Of a stretch of DNA of 64,000 bases, positions 34,634 through 46,000 are shown piece by piece (position 1 is the first letter of the stretch; every line of letters begins with the position of its first letter). The translations under genes and the position numbers were made by a program. Origin of the DNA: Xestospongia bergquistia (taxonomy: Eukaryota > Porifera > Demospongiae > Haplosclerida > Petrosiidae); the NCBI GenBank assembly GCA_963965975.1, contig OZ014413.1, positions 622,501 through 686,500 of the forward strand. The letters are read 5' to 3'. Below the pieces are notes generated by a model that worked only from the letters and a program-made list of their open reading frames with translations, was not told the DNA's origin and did not search any database.

Positions 34634-36506
34634 CTACTTGTTTTTCATAGCATCTAAAATACGTAGTATATAAATGAACAAGTTTATAAAGTCAAGATAA
34701 AGATCAATAGCGGCCATGATGTACTCTTCAGTAGAGAGTCTATGCATTATCATATACGTATCAAACAGGATAAACCCGCAAAACAGGACTGCACCACCAA
34801 CTGAGATTACAAATTCAAGTGCTTCGGACCAGAAAAGAGCCTGAAAGAATAAAATATACAATGAACTATATATAATAGTTATATCACTATTATAATAACA
34901 AATCGAAGTCTAATAGACAGTCTATATATCATTATTAAAGCTGTTGTGACTGGGTATCAGTGTAAATTTAATTTAATTTTATAACATTTGTGTGTATTGT
35001 CAAAAGAAGTACTTTGTACATCAGATGTATAATGTAATTAACCACAATTTAGTGGTAAGGTGACTGACATTACATATACTTTGACAGTATAAATGCTTTG
35101 TTTACTTAACATAATAATAATAATAATTCTTTAGGAATTCAAAGAAAGTGATCTAAAATCAAGGTATTACTAATATATCCTGGATACTATAGTACAGGTT
35201 ATAGTTCATTGTACTATTAATTCAAGGAAATCTGAAATCAAGGTAGTACAATATATATAGTCATTCCTGGTCCTTGTGCAAGAGTGGTTCCTTACAGGAA
35301 ATAATATAATTACATAAATGTACAGTATAGTATACTAATGAATATAGTAATATTAGTTATTGTATATTTAATAATACCTGTAGAATACCAGCAATAATTA
35401 ATATCCATAGCATACTGAATAATCTGAAGACAAATAAATAAATAATAACTGAACTAGTTGTGTATTAGTAGAAGAACATCAATCTTGATTTGTTCTAAGT
35501 AGTTTTATCTCTCCATCAATCTGTTTGTCTATCTATCCATCTTCTATTCATTTATTCATACATACATACATTCATTAATTTATCCATTAATCCATTCATA
35601 TTGTATCCTTACCCAGCTCCCCATGTGCTATAGTCATATTTACTCTGCATAGTATATGTAGTGAGAGCAATAAAAACAGCAGTAGTTATTATAAATGCTT
35701 TAATAACTACAGCTTGATCATAATAGGTAATTAATGTACCCAATGAAATGGACTCAAAGAAAGTCTATAAAAAGAAGAGAGAACATGGATTTAATGACTG
35801 AATGTGTCAATTAAATTAATATGATTATATTACATCATCTGACAACTAAAAATAGAACTTTGTATTGCTATTTATAGCTACATTATAAATTATATATGGA
35901 TGCAAGCTATTTAATTTTTAAAAAAAGAGCTTTACAATTTTATCTATTTATAGCTACATGTAAATATATCAGTCTCATATAGAGGAGGTCCCTAATTCAA
36001 AATATCCCTTATTGGAGGTTCCAATAAAAACTACCTAATAATTGGTTCTTAATTAAATTATTGCCTAATTAAATATGATAATATTTTCTACATAATTTAT
36101 AATTAAGACAATAACTTACAAATATACCAAGTAGATAGAAGTTAGTTGGTGTTTCATGTCTTTTAACAAACAATGTAAACAATGAAATCAATGTTCCAAT
36201 GAATACAATTATAAACAAGAGAGGACTATATAATAAAAATAAACAATATCATTATTAATAGAATACTATTATTTTAAATATACTATTACATGATGTAATA
36301 TTAATATATACAAATTATTGTAACATTTTATATTGTTATTATATATAGTGGAAGTAATGATAATTACCTAGTGGATTATTAATTAAAATTAGTAATTTGT
36401 TAAATTGTCATAACATGCTAGATCATAAAATTTAATAAGCCAAACATAATTAAAGAAACAAGTTAGTAAATTATCATAATAATTAATAAATAATATTAAT
36501 TAATAA

Positions 36507-36540
<34 letters not shown>

Positions 36541-37322
36541 ATAACTATTATTATTATTATTATAACAACAGCAATAATAATTAATATTATAAAATTAATA
36601 ATTATTAAGTAATAACTATTAATAATTAATAATAGTCTTAATAAACTAATCTGTTATATAGTTTGTAATGATAATCTGAGTGGTAGCTATTACTAGTGGT
36701 GCCTTAAATAATAAGAACAACACTCTAAATTAAAGGATATGTACATTAGTCCTTAATATATTAGTATGTTATTTGATATCAATATTGAGGATATTTCTAG
36801 GCAGAATCAATTCCTAATATTTTAAGTATCAATTCCATTACAGAATATTTTAAATGTAGGTAATGTCTAGAGTGCTGATAAGGGAACACTGTACTTTAAT
36901 GTGAAATTAATACATTTAGGTGTTCTGATGATTAAGATTTAGGGTCCAGGGGGTATAGTATTAAATTCCCATTAAAGTATAGCATTTTATTACCAGCACT
37001 CAAAACATTGTCTTAAATGTAGTCATGCTTTATATCTTTAACCCATATCTTGGTGTACTTTGTTTGAACTAACCTCCCTTGAACAAACGTTTTCACAGGT
37101 GCTACTACTTGGCATGTCATACATACGACCAATGTCATTAATAGTTGGCCAGTTAATATACCATACACCTTTCTAAGGAAACCTGAAGACAATGATATGT
37201 AATGTTATCAGAATTTATCTCTTTTATTATTTACCAAGTCTTAGAGCTACCTCTGCTTGATGGACAGTCACAGAGGGCCCTTTACGTAGAGAGGGATCAC
37301 TCACAAACCCTTCAATATCCAT
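34634..37322 (-). CDS. TMBIM4: Transmembrane BAX inhibitor motif-containing 4 (lifeguard 4)
   Basis: Six exons on the minus strand: 37235..37322, 37074..37182, 36120..36225, 35613..35764, 35378..35423, 34634..34840. All junctions are GT/AG and keep frame, giving 235 residues (human TMBIM4 is of similar length). It starts MDIEGFVSDPSLRKG. FLRKVYGILTGQLL follows, the conserved family start of the first membrane helix, then seven hydrophobic segments. It ends with LSTEEYIMAAIDLYLDFINL and DAMKNK. TMBIM4 proteins are Golgi/ER membrane proteins that modulate calcium and inhibit apoptosis (family knowledge). The ATG lies 107 bp from the ATG of the divergent death-domain gene. Its 3' exons are the source of duplicates at 1.9, 26.5, 30.2 and 33.1 kb. 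Confidence 0.95.
36495..36640. repeat. AT-rich simple repeat (ATT/AAT)n in TMBIM4 intron 2
   Basis: Runs of att/taa trinucleotides with flanking degenerate AT sequence inside the intron between the second and third TMBIM4 exons. Low complexity, no function inferred. Confidence 0.8.
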
Positions 37323-37429
37323 AATGACGAAGTCTTCTTCCTCGACAAATGAAACCACGCCCTTTTACAATATAATTAATAATGTGGGCGTTTAGACAAA
37401 CTAGCTCCACCCATAATTTCCTGTAAACA
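37323..37429. promoter_or_regulatory. Putative bidirectional promoter (TMBIM4 / death-domain gene)
   Basis: Only 107 bp separate the two divergent start codons, so both 5' UTRs and at least the core promoters must overlap here. It contains no clear TATA box and has higher GC than its surroundings (ccacgccc, gtgggcg), as in many bidirectional promoters. Transcription start sites cannot be read from sequence. Confidence 0.5.
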
Positions 37430-40400
37430 ATGAATACTTTCAGCTTAGAGACAGGGAGAGATCTATCAAATCAATTCTACTTTGGTGAGTTACTTGTATT
37501 TAAAATATATTACTGAAATGTAAATATAAAGGTAGCAGTGACTATTTTCTGGCAGAAAGTCCATACAATTGTTTAATAGACTTTAACATGTGAGGATTAA
37601 CATCAAAATATGCAAATTATGGACCACCTGCTTTAAAAATAGGAACTGCCATTAATAAAGTTAATATAAGTTATGTATTAAAAGTGATTATGCTGTTGGC
37701 TCTTTATTTGGTTAATTGATTTAGGAGCCATAACCTCATAAATGAGGAAGCCATTCAAAATCCAATGCAGCATTAAACTTTGCTAAATATTCGAAAATTA
37801 ATGCACCTTGAACTTATGAATATTATTAAGTTGCTATGAATATAATTGTTACATAATTATTCCTTATATGGTCATTCAAAAAAATGTGTTTTACTCAATA
37901 CTCTTTATGAAATAACTACCAGTAATGGTCAATATTACTTAACAATCCTTTTTACTAAATTAATTAAGACTTAGTCCATTACTGACAAATCTAGTTAGTT
38001 TAAGAGCCATAGCCTCACAAATGAGGGAAAATCCCAAACAAATAACTAGTTTACTTATGACAATAAATATTTGAAAACTAATGTACTTTTGAAGCTATCA
38101 ATATAATAAGTCTTCTGTATTACCTTATATGGTCATTCACAAAAGGTTAATGGAGGTTACTGATCATTCTAATTACTTTATCTACTCCTATAGTTTTGCA
38201 GCTGCTTCACTTAGATAACTGCCAGTAATGGTAGTTATCTAAGTGAAGTACTTAGTACTTAAGTACTTCACTTAAGTACTTAACAATCCTTTTACTAAAT
38301 AAATTAAGACTTAGTCCACCATTGACAAATCCAATCCAATAATGTGACAGTTACTTATTTAGTAGTAAATTTATATAAAACATAATTTATATAATAAAAC
38401 ATCTATATATTTCGTTGTCAGTGTTTATTTATATAGTAAAACAACTATTATGATTATAATAAACTGTGATACTTAGTAATAGCTGTAAAAAAAAATATAT
38501 TTGCATAAAATATTTTGTATATTTGTTATATAGTTATTTGTTTTTTCAGACATCAGTAATTTAGATGAGATTAATAGAGCTTTAAGAAGCAGCCATTTCT
38601 CAGCAAGCAATTGGTTCAGTCTTGGACTACAACTTGGTTTACTTAAACCAACATTAGATGAGATTGAAGCAAGTTATGGAAAGGATATAGCTCGATGTCT
38701 TCTAGAATGTTTGACACTTTGGTTAAAGAGAGTTGACAAGGTTGATAAAAATGGCCAACCGACGTGGGACACTTTGATTAATGCACTAATGAGAATAAAT
38801 GAAAATTCTGTTGCTCAAAGTATTAGTGAAAATGGTAATTCTATTTGCATTCTTTTAATTTTATGATGTGATTTGCTTTCAGTGAAAGAAGAAACACTTC
38901 AGAGATACTTACATACTTTGTCTCAGGCTCCCTTCTCTCCTATTGAAGTATCTCAGTTACTCTATAGTGAAAGTTGTATCAATGAAAGAATATTGGATGA
39001 GATGGAGATGCTAGAAGTCTCAATAGAAAACAAAAAGACAACTCTCTTGAACACTATCGGTACATTGGTATCTAGAGATTACAAGAAGCTCAAAGCTATA
39101 ACATCAGTGCTTTCCAAGATAGAGGAGACAAAAGCTGTTGCTGACACTATGCTTAGTGAATGTGGTAAGAATGATTTGTTAGGATTATTGAGTAATGTCT
39201 GGTTTTGTCTTTAAATAGACCTTAAGTTTTCATATGCTTGTCATGAAGAGGGACTAATGAATGGTTCTAGTCATGAAAATTCTGCTATTTATATAATGCA
39301 GCGTCATTATGGAGCGTTATCTCAATCTCTAGAAGATCCTATTAGTGTAGCTCGTATACTTCATGAAGAGGAGATATTATCAGAAACAGTGCTAGAAAGT
39401 ATCAAGTCTACCAGATTGATGGTATCAGAGAGAAGGACAGTTCTGTTAAGAGCAGTACGTGGTGCTGTTCACTCAAGCTCTCAAAATCTTAAAGTGTTTG
39501 CCAGTGTACTATTAAAGTTCACTGACAATGTACCATTAGCTAATGCTATCTTGAATGATTACAGTAAGTCAGTGTATATGTATAAATATATATGGTATTA
39601 TAAATCTTGTGACAGAAATATCATTTGATAAATGTGACAGTGAAGACAAAGAGTCTGTTTCAGATGAAGGTATATACTTTGGTGTATACATTGTAGTTTA
39701 ACATATCATTCATTTTATATAGATTCTACTACTACTCCTGTTGATGCTGAAATAACAAGAGTCACAAATACTACTTCATCTGAAAGTAGATACAAGTTTA
39801 GCTTATAATATTATTTTATCTGATATTACAGCTGCCACTTCAAATGGCATTCTTATTCCTCGTGCTATGGGCAGTAAATTTAATCAAATCAGAAAAAAAT
39901 TTGGAAGTACCTTCTACAAAATTCGACGTGCTATTTTAAAGATTAATCCACCTATCGAGGAAGTGAAAACATTACTTCAAGACAGCTACCCTGACCTCAA
40001 ATCTCAGTTAGCTCACGTGAATACTGTTGATGAAATATTGAACATAATACGAGACAAGTGCACACTTATTGATATCACTTACCTGGAGGTAATTGTGGAA
40101 ACGTTTGACATCGAAGAAGCTGAAAGTTATATTCAAACATACAAGACATTTATTGAAGAATTTTGTAGAACTGTATCTGTTCGTCTCTCTCTCGATGAAA
40201 ATTTTAAAATGTCAACTACTTCCTCTTCTCTCAAATGTGAAACAGCCACTTTCATCTTGGACTGGAACCCTGATGATTGCATATTAGATGATGTTAGGGA
40301 TGTTCTCTCTGAATGTTTTGAAAGTTTATCCAAAAATGTCCAAATCAGAGTTATTAAAACTGCCAACTCTATTAGTGTGACCTGTACCTTCCCACTTAAT

Positions 40401-42561
40401 TTAGCTACTGCACTAATTGCCAAAGCTCTGGAAACTATAGAAATTGTAAAGAAAAGAGGGTTAATCAGATTGTGTGTTGGTAATTGTATTATATTTGATC
40501 TAAAGAGAAGACATGCAGTAAGTGTTATACTTGTTATCTTATTTTAACTCTTGTTGACTTATATAGGAGGTAAGAGATCTTCAAGACAGAGTTCGGTATT
40601 TGGAAGAGAAACTTAAACAGGAGTCAGCTGAGAAAGACCAGAGAATAAAGGAGTTAACTTCTAAGTTTCAAGAAATTGAAGGTAAATATTTAACAAATGA
40701 TGTATGTACATGTACCCATTCTGAATAATCCCATATGTACATATATCCATACTAAATAACCCCATATATACATGTACCCATACTAAATAATCCTATATGT
40801 ACATGTACCCATACTGAATAATCCTATATGTACATGTACCCATGCTGAATAATCCTATATGTACATGTACCCATGCTGAATAATCTCATATGTACATATA
40901 CCCATACTGAATAACCACATATGTACATATACCCATACTGAATAACCTCATATGTACATATATCCATACTAAATAACCCCATATATACATGTACCCATAC
41001 TAAATAATCCTATATGTACATGTACCCATACTGAATAATCCCATATGTACATGTACCCATACTGAATAATCCTATATGTACATGTACCCATGCTGAATAA
41101 TCTCATATGTACATATACCCATACTGAATAACCTCATATGTACATATACCCATACTGAATAACCTCATATGTACATATATCCATACTAAATAACCCCATA
41201 TATACATGTACCCATACTAAATAATCCCATATGTACATGTACCCATACTAAATAATCCCATATGTACATGTACCCATACTGAATAATCCTATATGTACAT
41301 GTACCCATGCTGAATAATCTCATATGTACATGTACCTCTATAGATTCTGATAGCAGGATAAAAGTGTTAAACAAACTTAACAAAGCCAAGTCACTTGAGA
41401 TAGAACGTTTGACATCAACCTTACAATGGAAAGAAAGTAAACTTGATCATTATAATGTAATGTATATCAATTTGATCTGATCTGGTGTCATGTAGGTACT
41501 GACAAAGTATTAGTAGACAAAGAAGAGATTGAGATATTGCACAAGAAAATAACTTCACTAATTTTGCTTTTAAGAGAGAAAGAAGATAAGCTTAGTCAGG
41601 TCATGAAAGGTGAGTGACGATTGTTGCTATATTTTCAGTCAACATTTAAATGTCATTGAAAGCAATCATAAAATATTTTAACTCAAAATATTTTGATGTT
41701 CATAGAGTCTCAATCTTCTATATCAACACCATTGACATCAAAGCAAAACAATTCAGATCATGAACAATCCATGCCATCTACTAGTCAAGTATCTTGTATA
41801 GTGACTACTTGTGTTGAGCCCGAAGCACCAGAGAAAAAAAATGTTTCCAACGTATTAACAATTGATAAAAAACAACCAGTTAGAAAGTTAAGTCAAAGTA
41901 AGTTAATAAATTGTTTTATATTTTGTGCTATTATAATTAAAAATATTAATAATCTCTCTATTATAATCTTATTAATAACTCTATATAATTAATAGGTGGT
42001 ATTATAAAGTGGTGCAGTAATAGTGTTGAACTTGTGTCACCATCTACAAAACAATGTGAAGATGTTATGACAGAGTTAAAGATACAGCAAAAAACTCGAT
42101 GGATGGTTACTCTTAAGTCATCCTCTCCTAATAGTTCACTAATAGTGTTACGTGACATTAATAATTGTCTAGTGAGGGGACTTGATATATTTGACTCTCA
42201 TCTTGATAGTTACTGTGTCACTGAGTTATCACAAATGTTGACACATAACAAAACTATGGAGGTACTACGTCTTTTCCAATCTCCTCTTGCTTCTAATAGC
42301 ATGGAGTTAATTAGCAATGCTGTCTCTATGAATACTACACTTAAGTCATTATGGCTGTTAGGTGATGATAGTATTACAGACAATGATATATATTATATTA
42401 ATAGTATGGTAGTTATGAATACAACAATTGAAGAACTACGCATCTATTCTGATAACATCACTCAAATTACCAATATTGATGTACAACAACAACTCACTGG
42501 AGTATTAACTAAGAACAAGACATTAACTAAATTGTCTATTAATGGTCATTTTTTTCGTTAA
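37430..42561 (+). CDS. Death domain, CARD-like, coiled-coil, LRR protein
   Basis: Twelve exons, frame checked across every junction: 37430..37484, 38550..38834, 38883..39164, 39219..39563, 39616..39669, 39723..39785, 39832..40517, 40567..40681, 41344..41436, 41496..41609, 41706..41897, 41996..42561; 949 residues. Residues about 19-113 form a death domain (NWFSLGLQLGLL, ECLTLWLKRV, PTWDTLINAL). About 114-207 and 208-322 are two related helical domains of CARD-like pattern (LLNTIGTLVSRDYKKLKAIT; LLRAVRGAVHSSSQNLKVFA). About 362-590 is a uncharacterised domain, about 591-697 a coiled coil, and about 762-949 leucine-rich repeats (ELSQMLTHNKTMEVLRL, AVSMNTTLKSLWLLG). No NACHT/P-loop is seen. An intracellular death-fold adaptor or sensor in apoptosis/innate immunity is inferred. 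Confidence 0.88.
37721..38340. repeat. Imperfect tandem duplication of about 280 bp in intron 1
   Basis: Two successive diverged copies share ordered blocks: gagccataacctcataaatgagg / gagccatagcctcacaaatg, ccttatatggtcattca, actgccagtaatgg / accagtaatggtcaa, and acttaacaatcctttt followed by taagacttagtcca. The copies begin at about 37721 and 37999. The second is longer because it contains the hairpin at 38205..38248. Perhaps an old mobile element pair; no coding capacity. Confidence 0.65.
38205..38248. repeat. Perfect 16-bp inverted repeat with adjoining gtactt repeats
   Basis: CTTCACTTAGATAACT (38205-38220) and AGTTATCTAAGTGAAG (38233-38248) are exact reverse complements around a 12-bp loop, followed by nested palindromic gtacttagtacttaagtac. 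It lies in intron 1 of the death-domain gene, so the transcript could fold into a stable hairpin. Confidence 0.85.
40712..41335. repeat. 30-bp minisatellite filling intron 8 of the death-domain gene
   Basis: About 20 copies of a 30-bp unit (catatgtacatgtacccata plus ctgaataatc) with variants in a higher-order pattern. It occupies nearly the whole intron between 40681 and 41344, up to about 8 bases from the exon 9 acceptor (ctctatag). Confidence 0.93.
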
Positions 42562-43006
42562 TAATAACAATTGTCTCCTACAAAGATGCATTAAATTTTT
42601 TTCATTTTTATATTCACAATATGTAAAGTTTGTATTTGTATTGTTTTAATAACTTCATCAATCTCTCACAATAATATCAAAAAGTATGTCAACAGTAGCA
42701 CAATTATATACAGTACATATACTAGTTTATTGGAATACATTGTATGTATTGCTGCTAATAATTATACTACCCATATATCTGTTGGTATAACATATTGGAA
42801 TACAAGTTGACATACTTTGGATTTATTTACAAATGCGACATCTAAAGACTTATGCATTAATTCAGAGTAATGTCAATTGATTATTGTAAATCACCTAAAA
42901 ACTACACACACACACACATGACTAAGAAAATTAAATTATAATCCAATACTCAGCTGAATAAATTAATTGATGGGTGTGGTCATAAAAGTACACACGTGGA
43001 ATTTTC
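42562..43006. other. Intergenic spacer between death-domain gene and neurochondrin
   Basis: 445 bp of AT-rich sequence holding the 3' UTR of the death-domain gene and the promoter of neurochondrin. An acacacacac run lies at about 42904-42917. No gene or clear core promoter motif is seen. Confidence 0.5.
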
Positions 43007-46000
43007 ATGGAAGGAAAGAACGATTCTGTTGATATTACTCGATGTTTAGCTCTGATACAATCTGCACAAAGTGATAATGAACGCCTCGCCTCTCTCCTCA
43101 TTGTAAGTTGTGTCACTGATAAGCTATAATATTATAAGTCTTGTATTATAGGTAGCAAAACTATTGAAGTCACATGATCTTGATTGTCAAACTAGAAAAA
43201 AAATATTTGATACAATTGGATTTACTTTTATTAATCGTCTTATAATAACTAGTAGGTGGATCCGGAATCAGTCTTTGTGGAATGGGACTCAGTCCATTCT
43301 AAGACTGTATATTTTTTATAGGGTCTGATGACAGTGAGCTTTTTCAACAAGTAGGCGTAGCCATTTTGTCATCCTTCTGTACTGATGAAGAATTGGTTAG
43401 TAATAAAACAATTCTATTTAGAGGTAGATGAATGAATAGATATATTAATTAACAATTGAATGGATAGATGAATAGGAAGGATGGACAGACTGTAATCATT
43501 CAAAGTGAATCGTTGAACAGGTGGACAGGTAGATTGATAGATATGTAAAATATATGGTTTCTTGATGGTAAAAAATAAATGTATTAATACTATTATTTTC
43601 TCAGGTGGTTCATCCACAAGTGACATCCAAAATACCTCATTTTAATGACTTCATTACATCAAGGTGTTATATCATGTTGAATATGCAGTTTAATTTATTA
43701 ACAATTATTAATTTTCAATAGTTCATTGTCCACTAGTATTATTGAAGATAGTCTCCATTGTCTGCAATCATTAGTTATAGTAGATAAAGGTAGAGAACAC
43801 TTATGGAAATTTAACTCTCTATACTCTCTTTGTCAATGTTTTATAATTCATGAGAAATGTAAGTTAATGTTCAGTAGTATTAAAATTTGATATGATATTA
43901 GCATCAAATTTTAATATTTCTAGATCAAGTTCCCTCAAAGTCAATTATTTTGCATTTATTATCTGACAAAGATCAACTCACAAATAACATCGTTGCTATA
44001 GTAACATCATTACAATACATTGGAGAACAGTTTAAAACAATAGAAAATGAAATAAAGTTTGAACTATGTCAGTTATTAACTGATATACTTAACTACTGTG
44101 GGGAGGTAAGTATTGATATTAGTATATGCATTGTTAAATATTTTTCCTGCTTACTGACTAAAAAGTCTATAAAACTGGCCTATTGGCATAGCTCTTTGCT
44201 TTATTAAATATTACATTACAATCCTACTGGCTTAATGGAACAATACTAAATTATTTTTAACAATACTAAGTTATTTTTATTAGACTGACTTTACTATAGT
44301 ACATTTACTTTATGCTCTATATTTCATTATAGTTATTATGTGAAGTATCATTACAACAATCATGGTTACCAATGGTAGGTATTGGACTAAGAGATATTCT
44401 ACAAAGTAGATTAGGTAAGTAGATGTATACAATATTATGAGATTGTTATGTCATTATTGTTAGACGTGTCACATCGTAATATAACGTTAATATTACTGGG
44501 TCTAATATGTCAGTTATATGGCTGTCAATGGATGATATCTATACCTCCTAGAGACACAAAAGACAAGTAAGATATTACTATATAAAATTAATTAGTGCTT
44601 GTAGTTTAAAAGACTTGAGTAATGACATTATAAAGAGATAATGATATACTGTGAAAAATGAACTATAAGTTAGTAATTAATTGTTAAGTAACTAATGTCA
44701 TTTGAAATGTCCTATAATGTTGATGAGTTTTTGTATACCAATCTACAGGCAATGTTCTTTCTTTCTATTAGCAGTTCATTTAGTTTGTGTGGTAAGTAAA
44801 TTATGAGATTGAATATTACATTACTGCAGTACTCACTATATTGTACTATGTATATCTGTATGTTGGTCAAAATAAGCTTAATATGTAGATGAAGTCATAA
44901 GTGGACATATACATAAGATATTATGATTCATTGTGCTCTTCAATTACACATTTAATGTATATGTTAAAACTTTATTGCACGTCCTTTTCCTCTTTATTTT
45001 TGTAGGAAGTTCAGTTGATGTTAGACAACCACAGTATTGCAGATCATGTAGTGTTAATATCTTGTTTCTCTGTAATGGAGAGTGCTATAGTATTAATGGC
45101 TAACTCATCTGATAAAATGAAAGACTCGAGCACACTTGAAGTACAAAGTGAATTTGAACTAATTACTGAAGAAAACTTACTTCAGTTGCATACGACATTA
45201 ATGGAGGGTCTTTTAAGTGTTGTCAAATTCCTAAAAACTCTATCACAAGAACCACCTCATGGAAAGTCTGATGAGCAGTTAGAACTTCAAAGTAATCCAT
45301 TGTTAACTCCAGCTGTGAGGTTAGTGGGTGCTTGGTTAGCTGAGGACAGTCTATCTCTTACGTCTGAGGTCTACTCATTAATTCCTTATCTCCTGAGACA
45401 ATGTGATGATGGAGAGGAAGGAGACGAGCTCATTAAATTTCTTCTTCCAGGATTTGGTCATCTTGTAACTGAAGAAAAGATGTATAAAATATTACTAGAA
45501 AATGGATTAGTAAGAATACTACTGAGATATACTAACTCATTGATAAAGAGGTCAGTTTGATGTTGTTGTTTTGGACACTGACTGGTTAGGAGTAAATTAG
45601 TTAAGCGTGACAGATAGGTGATTATTAGATTTCCAAAGCTCTGTTTGTGTTGTTTATCAGTTAGACCCTTTTTCCTGTCCTTAAATTATAACTATATGTA
45701 CTTTTAAGTAACGGTATGTAAGATGATAGGTCTCTGTAATACGAACAATTAAATTTTTAAAATATTAACTAAATGTGATCATATACAATATTGATAGACA
45801 ACAGAAATCGTATCAAGTACTTAATGAAGTTAACTGACATTGTTATTGTATAGACAAAGAAATCACATAGTAGTTATTGTAATTTTAACCAGCACAGCGT
45901 ATGTACATGTTATTGTTATGGCCTCCATTGTAATAACTAAAGTATTGTGGTATAGGGATATTATAGACTACTATAAAAAATAGATTATTACATTACTAGA

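Noticed and set aside
40712..41335. Regularly spaced 30-bp repeats that could suggest a CRISPR array
   Set aside because: Units are directly adjacent with no unique spacers, and the sequence lies in an intron of a eukaryotic gene.
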